From Bolinopsis microptera (lineage: Eukaryota; Ctenophora; Tentaculata; Lobata; Bolinopsidae), in contig NC_087077.1 in assembly GCF_026151205.1 (NCBI RefSeq), forward strand, positions 20,853,510-20,917,509: 64,000 nucleotides of DNA. Direction: 5' to 3'. Numbering within the stretch: position 1 is the first letter of the stretch; every line of letters starts with the position of its first letter. Shown here piece by piece: positions 21,901-34,600 of this stretch. Both the position numbers and the translations under genes were made by a program. The notes below the pieces were generated by a model that worked only from the letters and a program-made list of their open reading frames with translations, searched no databases and was not told the origin of the DNA.

Positions 21901-23228
21901 GCTCCTAGGACCCCACTCAATAACCACCAGCCCCCTACCGAAGGGGTAGGGTGAGGGCTAATAATAGGCTCCCAACCACTCAATAACCACCAGCCCCCTA
22001 CCGAAGGGGTAGGGTGAGGGCTAATAATAGGCTCCCAACCACTCAATAACCACCAGCCCCCTACCGAAGGGGTAGGGTGAGGGCTAATAATAGGCTCCCA
22101 ACCACTCAATAACCACCAGCCCCCTACCGAAGGGGTAGGGTGAGGGCTAATAATAGGCTCCCAACCACTCAATAACCACCAGCCCCCTACCGAAGGGGTA
22201 GGGTGAGGGCTAATAATAGGCTCCCAACCACTCAATAACCACCAGCCCCCTACCGAAGGGGTAGGGTGAGGGCTAATAATAGGCTCCCAACCACTCAATA
22301 ACCACCAGCCCCCTACCGAAGGGGTAGGGTGAGGGCTAATAATAGGCTCCCAACCACTCAATAACCACCAGCCCCCTACCGAAGAGGTAGGGTAAGGGCT
22401 AATAATAGGCTCCCAACCACTCAATAACCACCAGACCCCTACCGAAGGGGTAGGGTGAGGGCTAATAATAGGCTCCCAACCACTCAATAACCACCAGCCC
22501 CCTACCGAAGAGGTAGGGTAAGGGCTAATAATAGGCTCCCAACCACTCAATAACCACCAGACCCCTACCGAAGGGGTAGGGTGAGGGCTAATAATAGGCT
22601 CCACTCAATAACCACCAGCCCCCTACCGAAGGGGTAGGGTGAGGGCTAATAATAGGCTCCCAACCACTCAATAACCACCAGACCCCTACCGAAGGGGTAG
22701 GGTGAGGGCTAATAATAGGCTCCCAACCACTCAATAACCACCAGCCCCCTACCGAAGAGGTAGGGTGAGGGCTAATAATAGGCTCCCAACCACTCAATAA
22801 CCACCAGCCCCCTACCGAAGAGGTAGGGTGAGGGCTAATAATAGGCTCCCAACCACTCAATAACCACCAGACCCCTACCGAAGGGGTAGGGTGAGGGCTA
22901 ATAATAGGCTCCCAACCACTCAATAACCACCAGCCCCCTACCGAAGGGGTAGGGTGAGGGCTAATAATAGGCTCCCAACCACTCAATAACCACCAGACCC
23001 CTACCGAAGGGGTAGGGTGAGGGCTAATAATAGGCTCCCAACCACTCAATAACCACCAGCCCCCTACCGAAGAGGTAGGGTGAGGGCCAATAATAGGCTC
23101 CCAACCACTCAATAACCACCAGCCCCCTACCGAAGGGGTAGGGTGAGGGCTAATAATAGGCTCCCAACCACTCAATAACCACCAGCCCCCTACCGAAGGG
23201 GTAGGGTGAGGGCTAATAATAGGCTCCC
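18945..23228 (-). repeat. 63-bp minisatellite, segment 2
   Basis: Nearly identical 63-bp units fill this segment, broken by shortened joints (GGCTCCACTC at about 19430 and 19490, GGCTCCTAATAACC at about 19312 and 21218). CCTAGGA linkers occur near 20432, 20563 and 21906. These breaks cut the minus-strand 21-residue frame into several ORFs. No independent gene is present. Confidence 0.95.
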
Positions 23229-25379
23229 AGTAGGACATTCTCTTCCCCAATCTAGTCGATGTGATTTTGATATGGAGCTGGAGGACTCCTCGCCCTCCGA
23301 AATTGCTGAAATCATACATGATCTTAAGAACAAATCGACTTCAGATATGAATATACAGCCTCTTAAAAAGGTTTGCAATGTGCTGTCTCCAGTAGTTAAT
23401 CACCTGATCTCACACTCCCTTCACGAAGGAGTATTCCCCGAAAAGCTCAAACTTGCTAAGGTTATCCCACTCCATAAAGGAGGATCGCGCAGCGAAATTA
23501 CAAACTACAGACCAATCTCACTTTTGTCCTGCTTCTCAAAGATATTCGAAAAAATAATGCATGCACGTTTAGTAAAGCACCTAAAATCACGTAATATTCT
23601 ATATGCATCGCAATTTGGTTTTAGATCGGGTCACAGTTGTGAACATGCGTTGCTTGAAGCTCAGTTTAACATACATAAAGCTCTAGAAAGGAAGCAAGTG
23701 TCAGCATTACTGCTTCTTGACTTCTCCAAGGCGTTTGACCTAGTAGACAGTGAGATACTGCTACATAAGCTGGAGCACTATGGTGTAAGAGGCCTTAGCT
23801 TATCCTGGTTTGAGTCTTATCTAACTAACCGGAAACAGTATGTTCACGTCAACGGTTGCAGTTCAGAAAAAATGGGATTGGAACATGGAGTTCCTCAAGG
23901 GTCCATTCTTGGTCCTATATTGTTCATTATTTACATAAACGACCTTGCAAATGTAAGCGATATAGCCCATTATATTTTCTTCGCTGATGATGCAAACATC
24001 ATCGTTTCTGCCGACACGTACACTGAACTGAACATGCGTGCAAACAGAGTATTAAATACTGTACAGACATGGGTTAAAAACAACGGTCTTAAACTTAATG
24101 TAGGAAAAACTAAATACATGATATTCACTAACAGATTACCAGAGGATATAAATATTAGTATAGAAGGACAGCGACTAGTGAAAAGTGAACATGAACGATT
24201 TTTAGGTGTCATTATTGACTCAAAACTTAGCTGGAGCCAGCACATTAAACAGTTAAAGACTAAAATATCCAGAAATGCAGGCGTAATGATGAAACTTAAA
24301 AGTTCCATTCCGAATAAAGCTCAAAAAATGCTATACAATAGTTTAATTCAATCTCACCTGTATTACTGCGCTACTGTTTGGGGTACTAAATCTTTAAATT
24401 CCATTCAGTCTTTATTCTCTGCTCAAAAGAAAGCTATTCGCGCCACTGATTCAGAATATCATAACTATTTTTACGACAAAGAAAAACGTAAACTACCATC
24501 TCACACAAAATCCATCTTCAACAAAATAGGAATTTTGGCTCTTCCTAATCTCATTGCTAAAAGCTGTCTAACTTTGATGCACAAGGTTTATATGGGAGTA
24601 GCACCATCGAGTATCTGTAGTATATTTGAAAAATCACCGCTTAGACAAACGGAAAGGAGAAATCCAAAGTATTTTGAAATTAAGTTCAACAGATTACGGA
24701 TCACCGATTATAGCATCTCTAACGTAGGACCACGATTATATAACAACACGATAAACGAAATAAACAAAATCCTTCCCTTCAACGTACCTAAGTTACAAGA
24801 TAAGTTTATTAATGCATACAAGGACAACATTGTACGTTACTTACTGGACAAACAAAAACTTGACCTAGAAAACCTTTCGTGGACGGAAAAGAACTTTGTC
24901 CTTTACAACTTTTAAACAAAATATTAGCAAAATATAACAGCTGTAAGAATCCTAAACGTTAGTGCAGTCAAATAAATGAACTGCGATAATGCATTTGACA
25001 GTCAGTCACTGCAATTTATTCTGCAACTTATTTTTCAATTTTCACTGCCACACTTAGGCTTATCTTGCCTACACATTTAAAAAAAAACGAAATTCCTTGC
25101 GCACCGCGTACTAAAATTACTTGGATTTCTACCGCTTTGATAAATGACTACATGAAGATGGGGAGTTAATATTTTTGATTTATATAATATAGATTATTCA
25201 TTCTTTAGTGTAGATTAACTTTATTTTTATATATTTTACCAAGTGTGAAGGATCAACCATACGTTATTGATATTTTTGAAATATTTAATGATACATTGAT
25301 ATAATAATAAATGATTGTAATATTTTTATTGAGGCACATGCCACCCCATCGCGGGTTTACTACTACTACTCAATAACCA
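23229..25379 (+). mobile_element. 5'-truncated non-LTR retrotransposon, copy 2
   Basis: An apparently exact repeat of the copy at 16805, offset by 6,424 bp: same junction with the satellite, same RT frame to 24915, same 3' UTR and CTA tail. An identical satellite junction shows that it arose by segmental duplication, not by a second insertion. Confidence 0.93.
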
Positions 25380-27868
25380 CCAGCCCCCTACCGAAGGGGT
25401 AGGGTGAGGGCTAATAATAGGCTCCCAACCACTCAATAACCACCAGCCCCCTACCGAAGGGGTAGGGTGAGGGCTAATAATAGGCTCCCAACCACTCAAT
25501 AACCACCAGACCCCTACCGAAGGGGTAGGGTGAGGGCTAATAATAGGCTCCCAACCACTCAATAACCACCAGCCCCCTACCGAAGGGGTAGGGTGAGGGC
25601 TAATAATAGGCTCCCAACCACTCAATAACCACCAGCCCCCTACCGAAGGGGTAGGGTGAGGGCTAATAATAGGCTCCCAACCACTCAATAACCACCAGCC
25701 CCCTACCGAAGGGGTAGGGTAAGGGCTAATAATAGGCTCCTAATAACCACCAGCCCCCTACCGAAGGGGTAGGGTGAGGGCTAATAATAGGCTCCCAACC
25801 ACTCAATAACCACCAGCCCCCTACCGAAGGGGTAGGGTGAGGGCTAATAATAGGCTCCACTCAATAACCACCAGCCCCCTACCGAAGGGGTAGGGTGAGG
25901 GCTAATAATAGGCTCCACTCAATAACCACCAGCCCCCTACCGAAGGGGTAGGGTGAGGGCTAATAATAGGCTCCCAACCACTCAATAACCACCAGACCCC
26001 TACCGAAGGGGTAGGGTGAGGGCTAATAATAGGCTCCCAACCACTCAATAACCACCAGCCCCCTACCGAAGGGGTAGGGTGAGGGCTAATAATAGGCTCC
26101 CAACCACTCAATAACCACCAGACCCCTACCGAAGGGGTAGGGTGAGGGCTAATAATAGGCTCCCAACCACTCAATAACCACCAGCCCCCTACCGAAGGGG
26201 TAGGGTGAGGGCTAATAATAGGCTCCCAACCACTCAATAACCACCAGCCCCCTACCGAAGGGGTAGGGTGAGGGCTAATAATAGGCTCCCAACCACTCAA
26301 TAACCACCAGCCCCCTACCGAAGGGGTAGGGTGAGGGCTAATAATAGGCTCCCAACCACTCAATAACCACCAGCCCCCTACCGAAGGGGTAGGGTGAGGG
26401 CTAATAATAGGCTCCCAACCACTCAATAACCACCAGCCCCCTACCGAAGGGGTAGGGTGAGGGCTAATAATAGGCTCCCAACCACTCAATAACCACCAGC
26501 CCCCTACCGAAGGGGTAGGGTAAGGGCTAATAATAGGCTCCCAACCACTCAATAACCACCAGCCCCCTACCGAAGAGGTAGGGTGAGGGCTAATAATAGG
26601 CTCCCAACCACTCAATAACCACCAGCCCCCTACCGAAGGGGTAGGGTGAGGGCTAATAATAGGCTCCCAACCACTCAATAACCACCAGCCCCCTACCGAA
26701 GGGGTAGGGTGAGGGCTAATAATAGGCTCCCAACCACTCAATAACCACCAGCCCCCTACCGAAGGGGTAGGGTGAGGGCTAATAATAGGCTCCCAACCAC
26801 TCAATAACCACCAGCCCCCTACCGAAGGGGTAGGGTAAGGGCTAATAATAGGCTCCTAGGACCCCACTCAATAACCACCAGCCCCCTACCGAAGGGGTAG
26901 GGTGAGGGCTAATAATAGGCTCCCAACCACTCAATAACCACCAGCCCCCTACCGAAGGGGTAGGGTAAGGGCTAATAATAGGCTCCTAGGACGAGCAGTT
27001 AGCAGACCGAACCCCAACCACTCAATAACCACCAGCCCCCTACCGAAGGGGTAGGGTGAGGGCTAATAATAGGCTCCCAACCACTCAATAACCACCAGCC
27101 CCCTACCGAAGGGGTAGGGTGAGGGCTAATAATAGGCTCCCAACCACTCAATAACCACCAGCCCCCTACCGAAGGGGTAGGGTGAGGGCTAATAATAGGC
27201 TCCCAACCACTCAATAACCACCAGCCCCCTACCGAAGGGGTAGGGTGAGGGCTAATAATAGGCTCCTAATAACCACCAGCCCCCTACCGAAGGGGTAGGG
27301 TGAGGGCTAATAATAGGCTCCCAACCACTCAATAACCACCAGCCCCCTACCGAAGGGGTAGGGTGAGGGCTAATAATAGGCTCCCAACCACTCAATAACC
27401 ACCAGCCCCCTACCGAAGGGGTAGGGTGAGGGCTAATAATAGGCTCCCAACCACTCAATAACCACCAGCCCCCTACCGAAGGGGTAGGGTAAGGGCTAAT
27501 AATAGGCTCCTAGGACCCCACTCAATAACCACCAGCCCCCTACCGAAGGGGTAGGGTAAGGGCTAATAATAGGCTCCTAGGACGAGCAGTTAGCAGACCG
27601 AACCCCAACCACTCAATAACCACCAGCCCCCTACCGAAGGGGTAGGGTAAGGGCTAATAATAGGCTCCTAGGACCCCACTCAATAACCACCAGCCCCCTA
27701 CCGAAGGGGTAGGGTGAGGGCTAATAATAGGCTCCTAGGACCCCACTCAATAACCACCAGCCCCCTACCGAAGGGGTAGGGTGAGGGCTAATAATAGGCT
27801 CCTAGGACCCCACTCAATAACCACCAGCCCTCTACCGAAGGGGTAGGGTGAGGGCTAATAATAGGCTC
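25369..27868 (-). repeat. 63-bp minisatellite, segment 3
   Basis: This continues the array up to the unique sequence of the right duplication arm. The last five to six units (27480-27860) are joined by GGCTCCTAGGACCCCACTC, the same linker type seen in the left array. The array ends at CTCCTATGACGAGGATTC, which matches the left-arm boundary in reverse complement. Confidence 0.95.
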
Positions 27869-28197
27869 CTATGACGAGGATTCAGTCCGCCAATCAGTTT
27901 ACTTAGGAGGACGGTTAAAAAGACTTCGGATAACCTCTTACATTAGATTGGTTGTATTTCTCTCGTCTTACTGATCTTATTTATTATTAATCGGTTACGA
28001 AGATAGTAAAACATACGGAACCAATTCCATTTTCAAATATAACTAAATTAAATAACTAAATCCAGCAACTATGTAGTTAAATACAATGTGACAGGAGCAC
28101 ATGTGAAGGTCGGATTTACGAAGAACCTCTCATCATAACTATAAAATACAGGATATAGTTATTAAAGACCCCCTCCCCCGGCCCCTTAAAGACCAAC

Positions 28198-31100
28198 CTG
28201 GCACTGAGGGCATCTGTCAAGTTGGAGTCTCCGAAATATCTCTCCATAAGAGCGTTGATAAGAGCTACTGTTATCTGCTTACCACTTACAACTAAATCTC
28301 TGAACGTCGTTCTGCAGAGGTCTTCTTTGATATTCTGAGATTTTGAGCGTCAGAAAGTTGTAACCTTGTTTTAGAATTGTGTATTATTGGGGGGGGTGTC
28401 ATGTCCGTCTATGTCCGCCTATGTCCTGTCCTTTTTGGATTCTATGAGACAACGGACGTGTTTTTTGGGACATTGGCGGACACGGACGGACATTGGCGGA
28501 CTTGGACGGACATTGGCGGACTCTGACGGACATTGGCGGACTCGGACGGACATTGGCGGACCCGGACGGACATTGGCGGACTTGGATGGACATTGGTGGA
28601 CATTAGCGGACATTGGTGGACATTAGCGGACAAACATTTTGAGGACTGAAGAGTACTGAAGAGTACTGAAGAGTACTGAGGAGGATGGCTAAGAAGGATG
28701 GCTGAGGAGGATGGCTAAGGAGGATGACTGAGGAGGATGACTGAGGAGGATGACTGAGAGGGAGGAGAAGGATCAGGAAGACCCAGGAGGAGGAGGACCC
28801 AGAAGGAGGACCTAGGAGTAAGGAGGAGGAGGAGGAGAACTGAGGAGGATGACTCAGGAGGAGGAGGACTGAGGAGGAGGACTGAGAAGGAGGAGGACTG
28901 AGGAGGATGGCTGAGGAGGATGGCTGAGGAGGATGGCTGAGAGGGAGGAGGAGGAGGAAGAGGACTGAGGAGGAGGAGGAGAAGGACTGAGGAGGAGAAG
29001 GAGGACCCAGGAGGAGGAGGACCCAGGAGGAGGACCCAGGAAAAGGCCCCAGGAGGAGGAGGAGGACTGGGGAGGAGGAGAACTGTTGAGGACTGATGAG
29101 GAGGACTGAGGACGAGGAGGAGGAGTAGGAGGAGGACTGAGGAGGGGAGGAGGAAGAGGACTGGGGAGGATCAGGAAGACCCAGGAGGACCCAGGAGGAG
29201 GAGGAGGAGGAGGAGGAGGACCCAGGAGGAGGAGGAGGACTGAGGAGGACTGAGGAGGACCCAGGAGGACTGAGGAGGAGGACTGACGATGACTGAGAAG
29301 GAGGAGGACTGAGGAGTACTGAGGAGGATGGCTGAGGAGGATGGCTGGGGAGGATGGCTGAGGAGGATGACTGAGGAGGATGACTGAGAGGGAGGAGGAG
29401 GAGGACTCAGGAGGAGGACTCAGAAGGAAGAGGAGGACTCAGGAGGAGGACTCAGGAGGAGGACTCAGGAGGAGGACTTAGGAGAAATGAGAAGGAGGAC
29501 TGAGGAGAACTGAGGAGGAGGAGGAGGAGGAGGACTGAATAGGAGGAGGAGAAGGAGGGGGACTGGAAGAGGACCGGGGAGGAGGAGGACTGATGAGAAG
29601 GATGAGGAGGAGGACCCAGGAGGAGGAGGACTGAGGACCGAGGATGAAGAGGAGGAGGAGGACCCAGGAGGAGGAGGACTGAGGAGGAGGACTGAGGAGG
29701 ATGGCTGAGGAGGATGACTGAGAGGGAAGAGGAGGAGGAGGAGGAGGAGGAGGACTCAAGAGGAGGAGGAGGACTGAGAAGGAGGAGGAGGAGGACTGAA
29801 TTGGAGGAGGAGGAGGGGACTGGGGGAGGACTGAGGAGGAGGATGGAGGACTGAGGAGAAGGATGAGGAGGAGGACTGAGGAGGACTGAGGACTGAGGAG
29901 GAAGAGGAGGAGGATGAAGAGGAGGAGGAGAACCCAGGAGGAGGACCCAGGAGGAGGACTCAGGAGGAGGAGGAGGACTCAATGAAACAAGAAATTTCAA
30001 TGAAACAAGAAATTTAATTTTAGCACATTTTACAGAATAAAAAGATGTAAAACAATTCATAAAATATAATGCCCATTGGGGGGGGGGAGGAGAAGGACTG
30101 TTGAGGACTGATGAGGAGGACTGAGGACGAGGAGGAGGAGTAGGAGGAGGACTGAGGAGGGGAGGAGGAAGAGGACTGAGGAAGATCAGGAAGACCCAGG
30201 GGGAGGAGAAGGAAGAGTAGGAGGAGGAAGCATCTAAATGTTATTTCCATTTTTGTCCGTTTTTGTCCATTTTTTTCCGTTTTTGTCCGCTCTATTTTTT
30301 GTCCGTTTTGAAAATATAGGGTACCGAACGGACAAAAAACATGATCCCCCTATAACAGCAAAAATTGAACATTTTATTTAGCAATTTAGGTGTCCATTAA
30401 TGTCCGCCTATGTCCGCCTATGTCCGCCTATGTCCGCCTATGTCCGTCTATGTCCGCCTATGTCCGCCTATGTCCGCCTATGTCCGTCTATGTCCGCCTA
30501 TGTCCTGTCCTTTTTGGATTCTATGAGACAAGCGGACATAGACGGACGTGACACCCCCCCCATTATTATATTATTTTATGATGAGACAAAAAATAAGTGG
30601 TAGTTACTGCTCTGTACCCTTCAGCAGACTACTAGTCTGATCGCTGTACAAGGAGATTAGTCATTCATTCCGATATGATTATTTGAAATATTATCACCAG
30701 ACTGGTGAATGTATCAAAGTTGCATGTAAAATTTACTGATAAACCCCTGATATATATATATAGCTAAAAGTTTTAACTATCGATATAAGAAGTGCAGTGA
30801 TAAATTCATAAATTGCGCGAAACAAAATTTATAAATAAAATTTAGCAGTACGTTTAAATGCTTACAAATGTGCTTTACACAATACAATATGGCGCGGAGA
30901 TCGCGCGCAAAAAACTTTCTACAACTCCGTCGACTAGACAGGAATGGTTTAAGTCATTACATAATAATTGTGATGATGCAGCGATTAAATGGTCAATGAA
31001 ACTAAATTCATATTACAGTCCAGAAAAAGTAACTGAAATTTACCATTGGAAGTCTTTCCGCAACAAGATGAAACTGGTATTCGCAAAGTTCTCTCCACAA

Positions 31101-31639
31101 CTCTAACGCTTCGACACTGTACTGAACCAGTAGTCTCAGTTGCAACACTGAGTTTCGTTCCAGTGCTTCAGCCTGAAAATTCAAAGATAAGTCGGGTATG
31201 ATTTAGAGAATTGCAGTTCTGCGTTTAATCAGAAAATGCCGATACTGTTCCAGTAATGGCTAGGGTAAAAAACAGTTTTCGTTCAAACAGCGGTCCGTGA
31301 TTTAGAGTTTCAGTATTTATATAGTCAGGCTAATAACACATGGTGGCCGGGTAAATGACAGGTACCTGTACTCTGCCACCGTTGGGCCCGGCGCGATGAG
31401 GTGAGTCAGTGGGTAGTTCGGAGAGGGATAGCGGAGCATACTCGTCAAGGAATGTCTTGAGGCCGGACAGTTGCTCTGTGAACCACGCTAAATCATCACA
31501 TGTGAACCTGGACGAGTTATCTGTGCAACTATCGAACATATGAAACCGCAAACTGATTAGTAACTTATACCATGTCTTACTGCAAATTATAGACCGTTCC
31601 TGAGATCACATTATTCCCAACTAAACCATCACGCACACA

Positions 31640-31678
<39 letters not shown>

Positions 31679-34600
31679 TGTATATCCTTACCTGCTAACA
31701 AGGAGTTTATCAGGAGACTGGTTCTCTTCCACCAGTTTGCCGTCCCAAAGGGGAGCCAGTAGTCTCGCAAAGTAAAGACAAATACCGGCGTGCTTACCAC
31801 TGTACACCACTTCGTTAGGCATTATAGCCCCACCCAGTGACTGTGTCGGCTGAAGGAGTAACATACAGATTTCAATAATTTAAAACTAGAACTAGATAAA
31901 AATATCTAGAACTTCGATTAAGTTACCACAGGCTTGTTTAATGTTAAAATAGTAAAATTCCTTACATCTCTATTGTGACTAGTGTTGAGCATGGTATTAT
32001 TGTTAGGGCCCAGTAGAGAGTAGTTGCTGGTTTGGCCCACAGTTGTGCTGCTGAAAGTGCCACTGCGCAGTGTTGGCTCGCCTCCAAACTTGAAGAAGGA
32101 CCGTGCAGCGCTGGACGCGATCAGGTGATCTGTCCCCACAGGATTGCACGTCAGGATCAGTGCTGTAGCACATCCTTCTTTCTCTGAGTGCAGCTTGTAA
32201 AAGTTAGCGATAGCCTCTGTGTCCATACCATTGCTACTCTCCAGCAAGTGAAGGAGCTGGTCTACGGGTCGGAGAGAGGTTAGGATGAAGGTGCCCTGGG
32301 AGGTAAGGAGGATCGTGCGCTGAACAGGTTTGACGTGCTGGCACACTATAGTTGGGGGAAGTGTTCGCGTACCTGCCGGCAAATTGTATTTTGTGAGCAG
32401 GTTAAAGATGGATCTGGTTGCTTGGATTGTCCCATTTATTTAAATATACAAAATTTTCATCTCAAGTTTCGCTAGACACACCTGCTACTTTAGCCTCAAA
32501 TAAGCAAGGTTCAGGAGCCTCTTCCAGAGCCCAGACTCTCCCCTCGATGGCAGTTGTGATGGTGGTCTCTTGAAGTGAGGTGGTAATACCAAATGTGTCA
32601 GGGGAGATGCTCCATACTACATCTATACTGTCGTTCTGTGACATACACATCTGCACATTCCCTGTTAAGTATCCGTGGTAAAATCTTAACTATGCAACAC
32701 AAATAACTGGAGTCTCTATAAACTTAATAAGTTAATAGAGTCCCCCTACCCCCCAGAGTTTATATAGTCCCCCCCAGAGTTCATAGAGTCCCCGTTTAGT
32801 TTATAGAGTCCCCCAGAGTTTATATAGTCCCCCCAGAGTTTATATAGTCCCCTCCCCCCAGAGTTTATATAGTCCCCCCCCCCCCCATACAAGTACAACC
32901 TGGGTCCCCAGTCTTAGCTGTTTATAGGCATGCAAATATAGCGGAGCGACAGGCCGAGCGCCGCCCAGTTAATTCCATACCGAATTTGAAAATCGAGTAA
33001 CCGTATGTATGTTTATTGTTTAAACTTTATGCAACCTGACACGGATCTGTGCAAAATAGTAATACTAATACTAACAATAATAACAGTATGCTATCAATTA
33101 GTGCCTAATGGGATACGTACATATCATGGTGAAATGAAATTAACAATTTACTTGGTCAGTTCAGCGCCGCGCGACAACAATTATTTAATTCAGAATTTCT
33201 CGCAAAATAACTTTGTGCAGGCTAGTTAAGAACGTGGGCGACATATTGGCGCGCAGGCACCCCACATCCAGAAAGTTTTATATTTCCTCCCAAATGCGTT
33301 TTTTTCTAAATTCTGTGGCCAATTCACGAGCAGGGACGTAGCCAGGATTTTTCTTTGGGGGGGGCTGTCGGCGAGCGTAGCGAAGCCCCTTAGCGGGGGC
33401 TAGGGAGGCGCAGCCCCCAGGAAATTTTTTGCAAAATAGGGTGTTTTAGACGACATTTGGCATTCAAGAAATTTGTAGGACAGCAATAAACTGGGATTGA
33501 AAAGAATCAAGTACTCACGTAAATTTGGTAACTTCACAACAGCAATCTGCATTCTCCAATCAGAATATTTCACTGCGTTCCAAAACTGACAGGATGTTCC
33601 TCTTTGATTTTTATACAATCGAAAAATTTTCTTCAAAAATTTCCTCAATTAATTTGTCTTTATTCCAAAAAAATATTTCGAAATTTAGGAGTAACTTCTC
33701 AAAAATTTCCTCTTTTTCCTCCCGTTTTTTCCTCCCAAAAAAAATGTTCTCCCAGGCTGCCTGTCAAGATGGCGTGTTTCTGGATGTGGGGCAGGCACGC
33801 ACGGTCGCACCTCGTTCGCTAACCCTTGTCCTTGACTCTTTTGTGCCTTTGGCACTTTGAGCCATGGATCTGGAAAAAATCAAGTTTAACAGTTAACACT
33901 GTTAACGATTACCTCTAGCTAGATTAGCAAGATGAACATTGAGTGGTCGCTGGGGCGGGCCATTAGGAGCGAAGCCAGGTGGCATTCTGATGTGAGCCAG
34001 GGACAGGGAGCTGTACCGTCCCCCCAGAGATGCTGCGTTTATACTGAAGTAGAGACGTACTCCTGAGCTTGTCACTCCTGAGATGACCATTTTTAGTGAT
34101 TCGAGCACGATTATTCTCTCTCGAATGATTGTTAAAATAAGTTTCAGGAGTCAGGACTGATTAATATCATAATTAATTTCTGAAGAAAAACAATCTGTAT
34201 GATTCAAACTGTATGATGTCATGCACATGAGTTAAACAGGAAATTGTTTAATAAAATGATTACCTAGCAGTGCAAGTGAAGCAGATTCTGATTTCTTTAT
34301 AGGACAAATAGAGACGAGAGGTTTGAAGTTGGAACTATCAAGACCGTGAGGGTTGTTAGCAGCTCGTATTGCTTCAGACAGGATGGTGTCTTGTGAAATG
34401 CTACAAACACTACCGATACCTGGAGTTGTAAAAATCAAGTAAGAGATCTATTAACGATTCATGATAATCAGAACTACAATGTCAAACGCGGTGAAACCCA
34501 GGCATTCAACTTGAAACCTTGCTTACATCTTTTGTATGGGTTAAAGTAAGCAACTGAGGTACTACCTTGTCCATCTTCAGCTAGGTCGTAGACGTAGATA

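Larger units (their letters stand above)
15780..27240. repeat. 6,424-bp tandem duplication (LINE plus satellite)
   Basis: Features repeat at a constant offset of 6,424 bp: the LINE ORF at 16782 and 23206, its 3' tail at 18902 and 25326, the GAGCAGTTAGCAGACCGAACC marker at 20573 and 26997, and the variant unit order in 15763-16179 against 22187-22604. The two 569-codon reading frames are identical. Small differences exist: extra AGACCCC variants near 26000-26130, and fewer units after 27000. The duplication is therefore either very recent or homogenised, unless it is an assembly duplication. Confidence 0.9.
27868..33716. repeat. Right arm of the large inverted duplication
   Basis: Reverse complement of 1-3565 plus the extra element at 28389-30561. 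Unlike the left arm, its NUP155 exons are intact. Homology can be followed to the left window edge (base 1 pairs with about 33716), so the true arm is longer. The boundary at 27868 coincides with the minisatellite in both arms. Confidence 0.93.

Noticed and set aside
15763-23319. Long minus-strand ORFs encoding 21-residue WEPIISPHPTPSV repeats
   Set aside because: They arise because the 63-bp satellite unit is divisible by three and lacks stops in that frame. They begin and end at satellite joints, not at gene signals.
15560-27868. CRISPR-like array because of regular repeats
   Set aside because: There are no unique spacers; the whole unit repeats. The genome is eukaryotic.
29452-30250. Serine/proline-rich ORFs on the minus strand
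   Set aside because: Translation of the polypurine tract of a mobile element; low complexity and present in several frames.
30858-31106. 82-codon plus-strand ORF with protein-like composition
   Set aside because: It is antisense to the intact NUP155 exon and its intron. No family features, so treated as a shadow.
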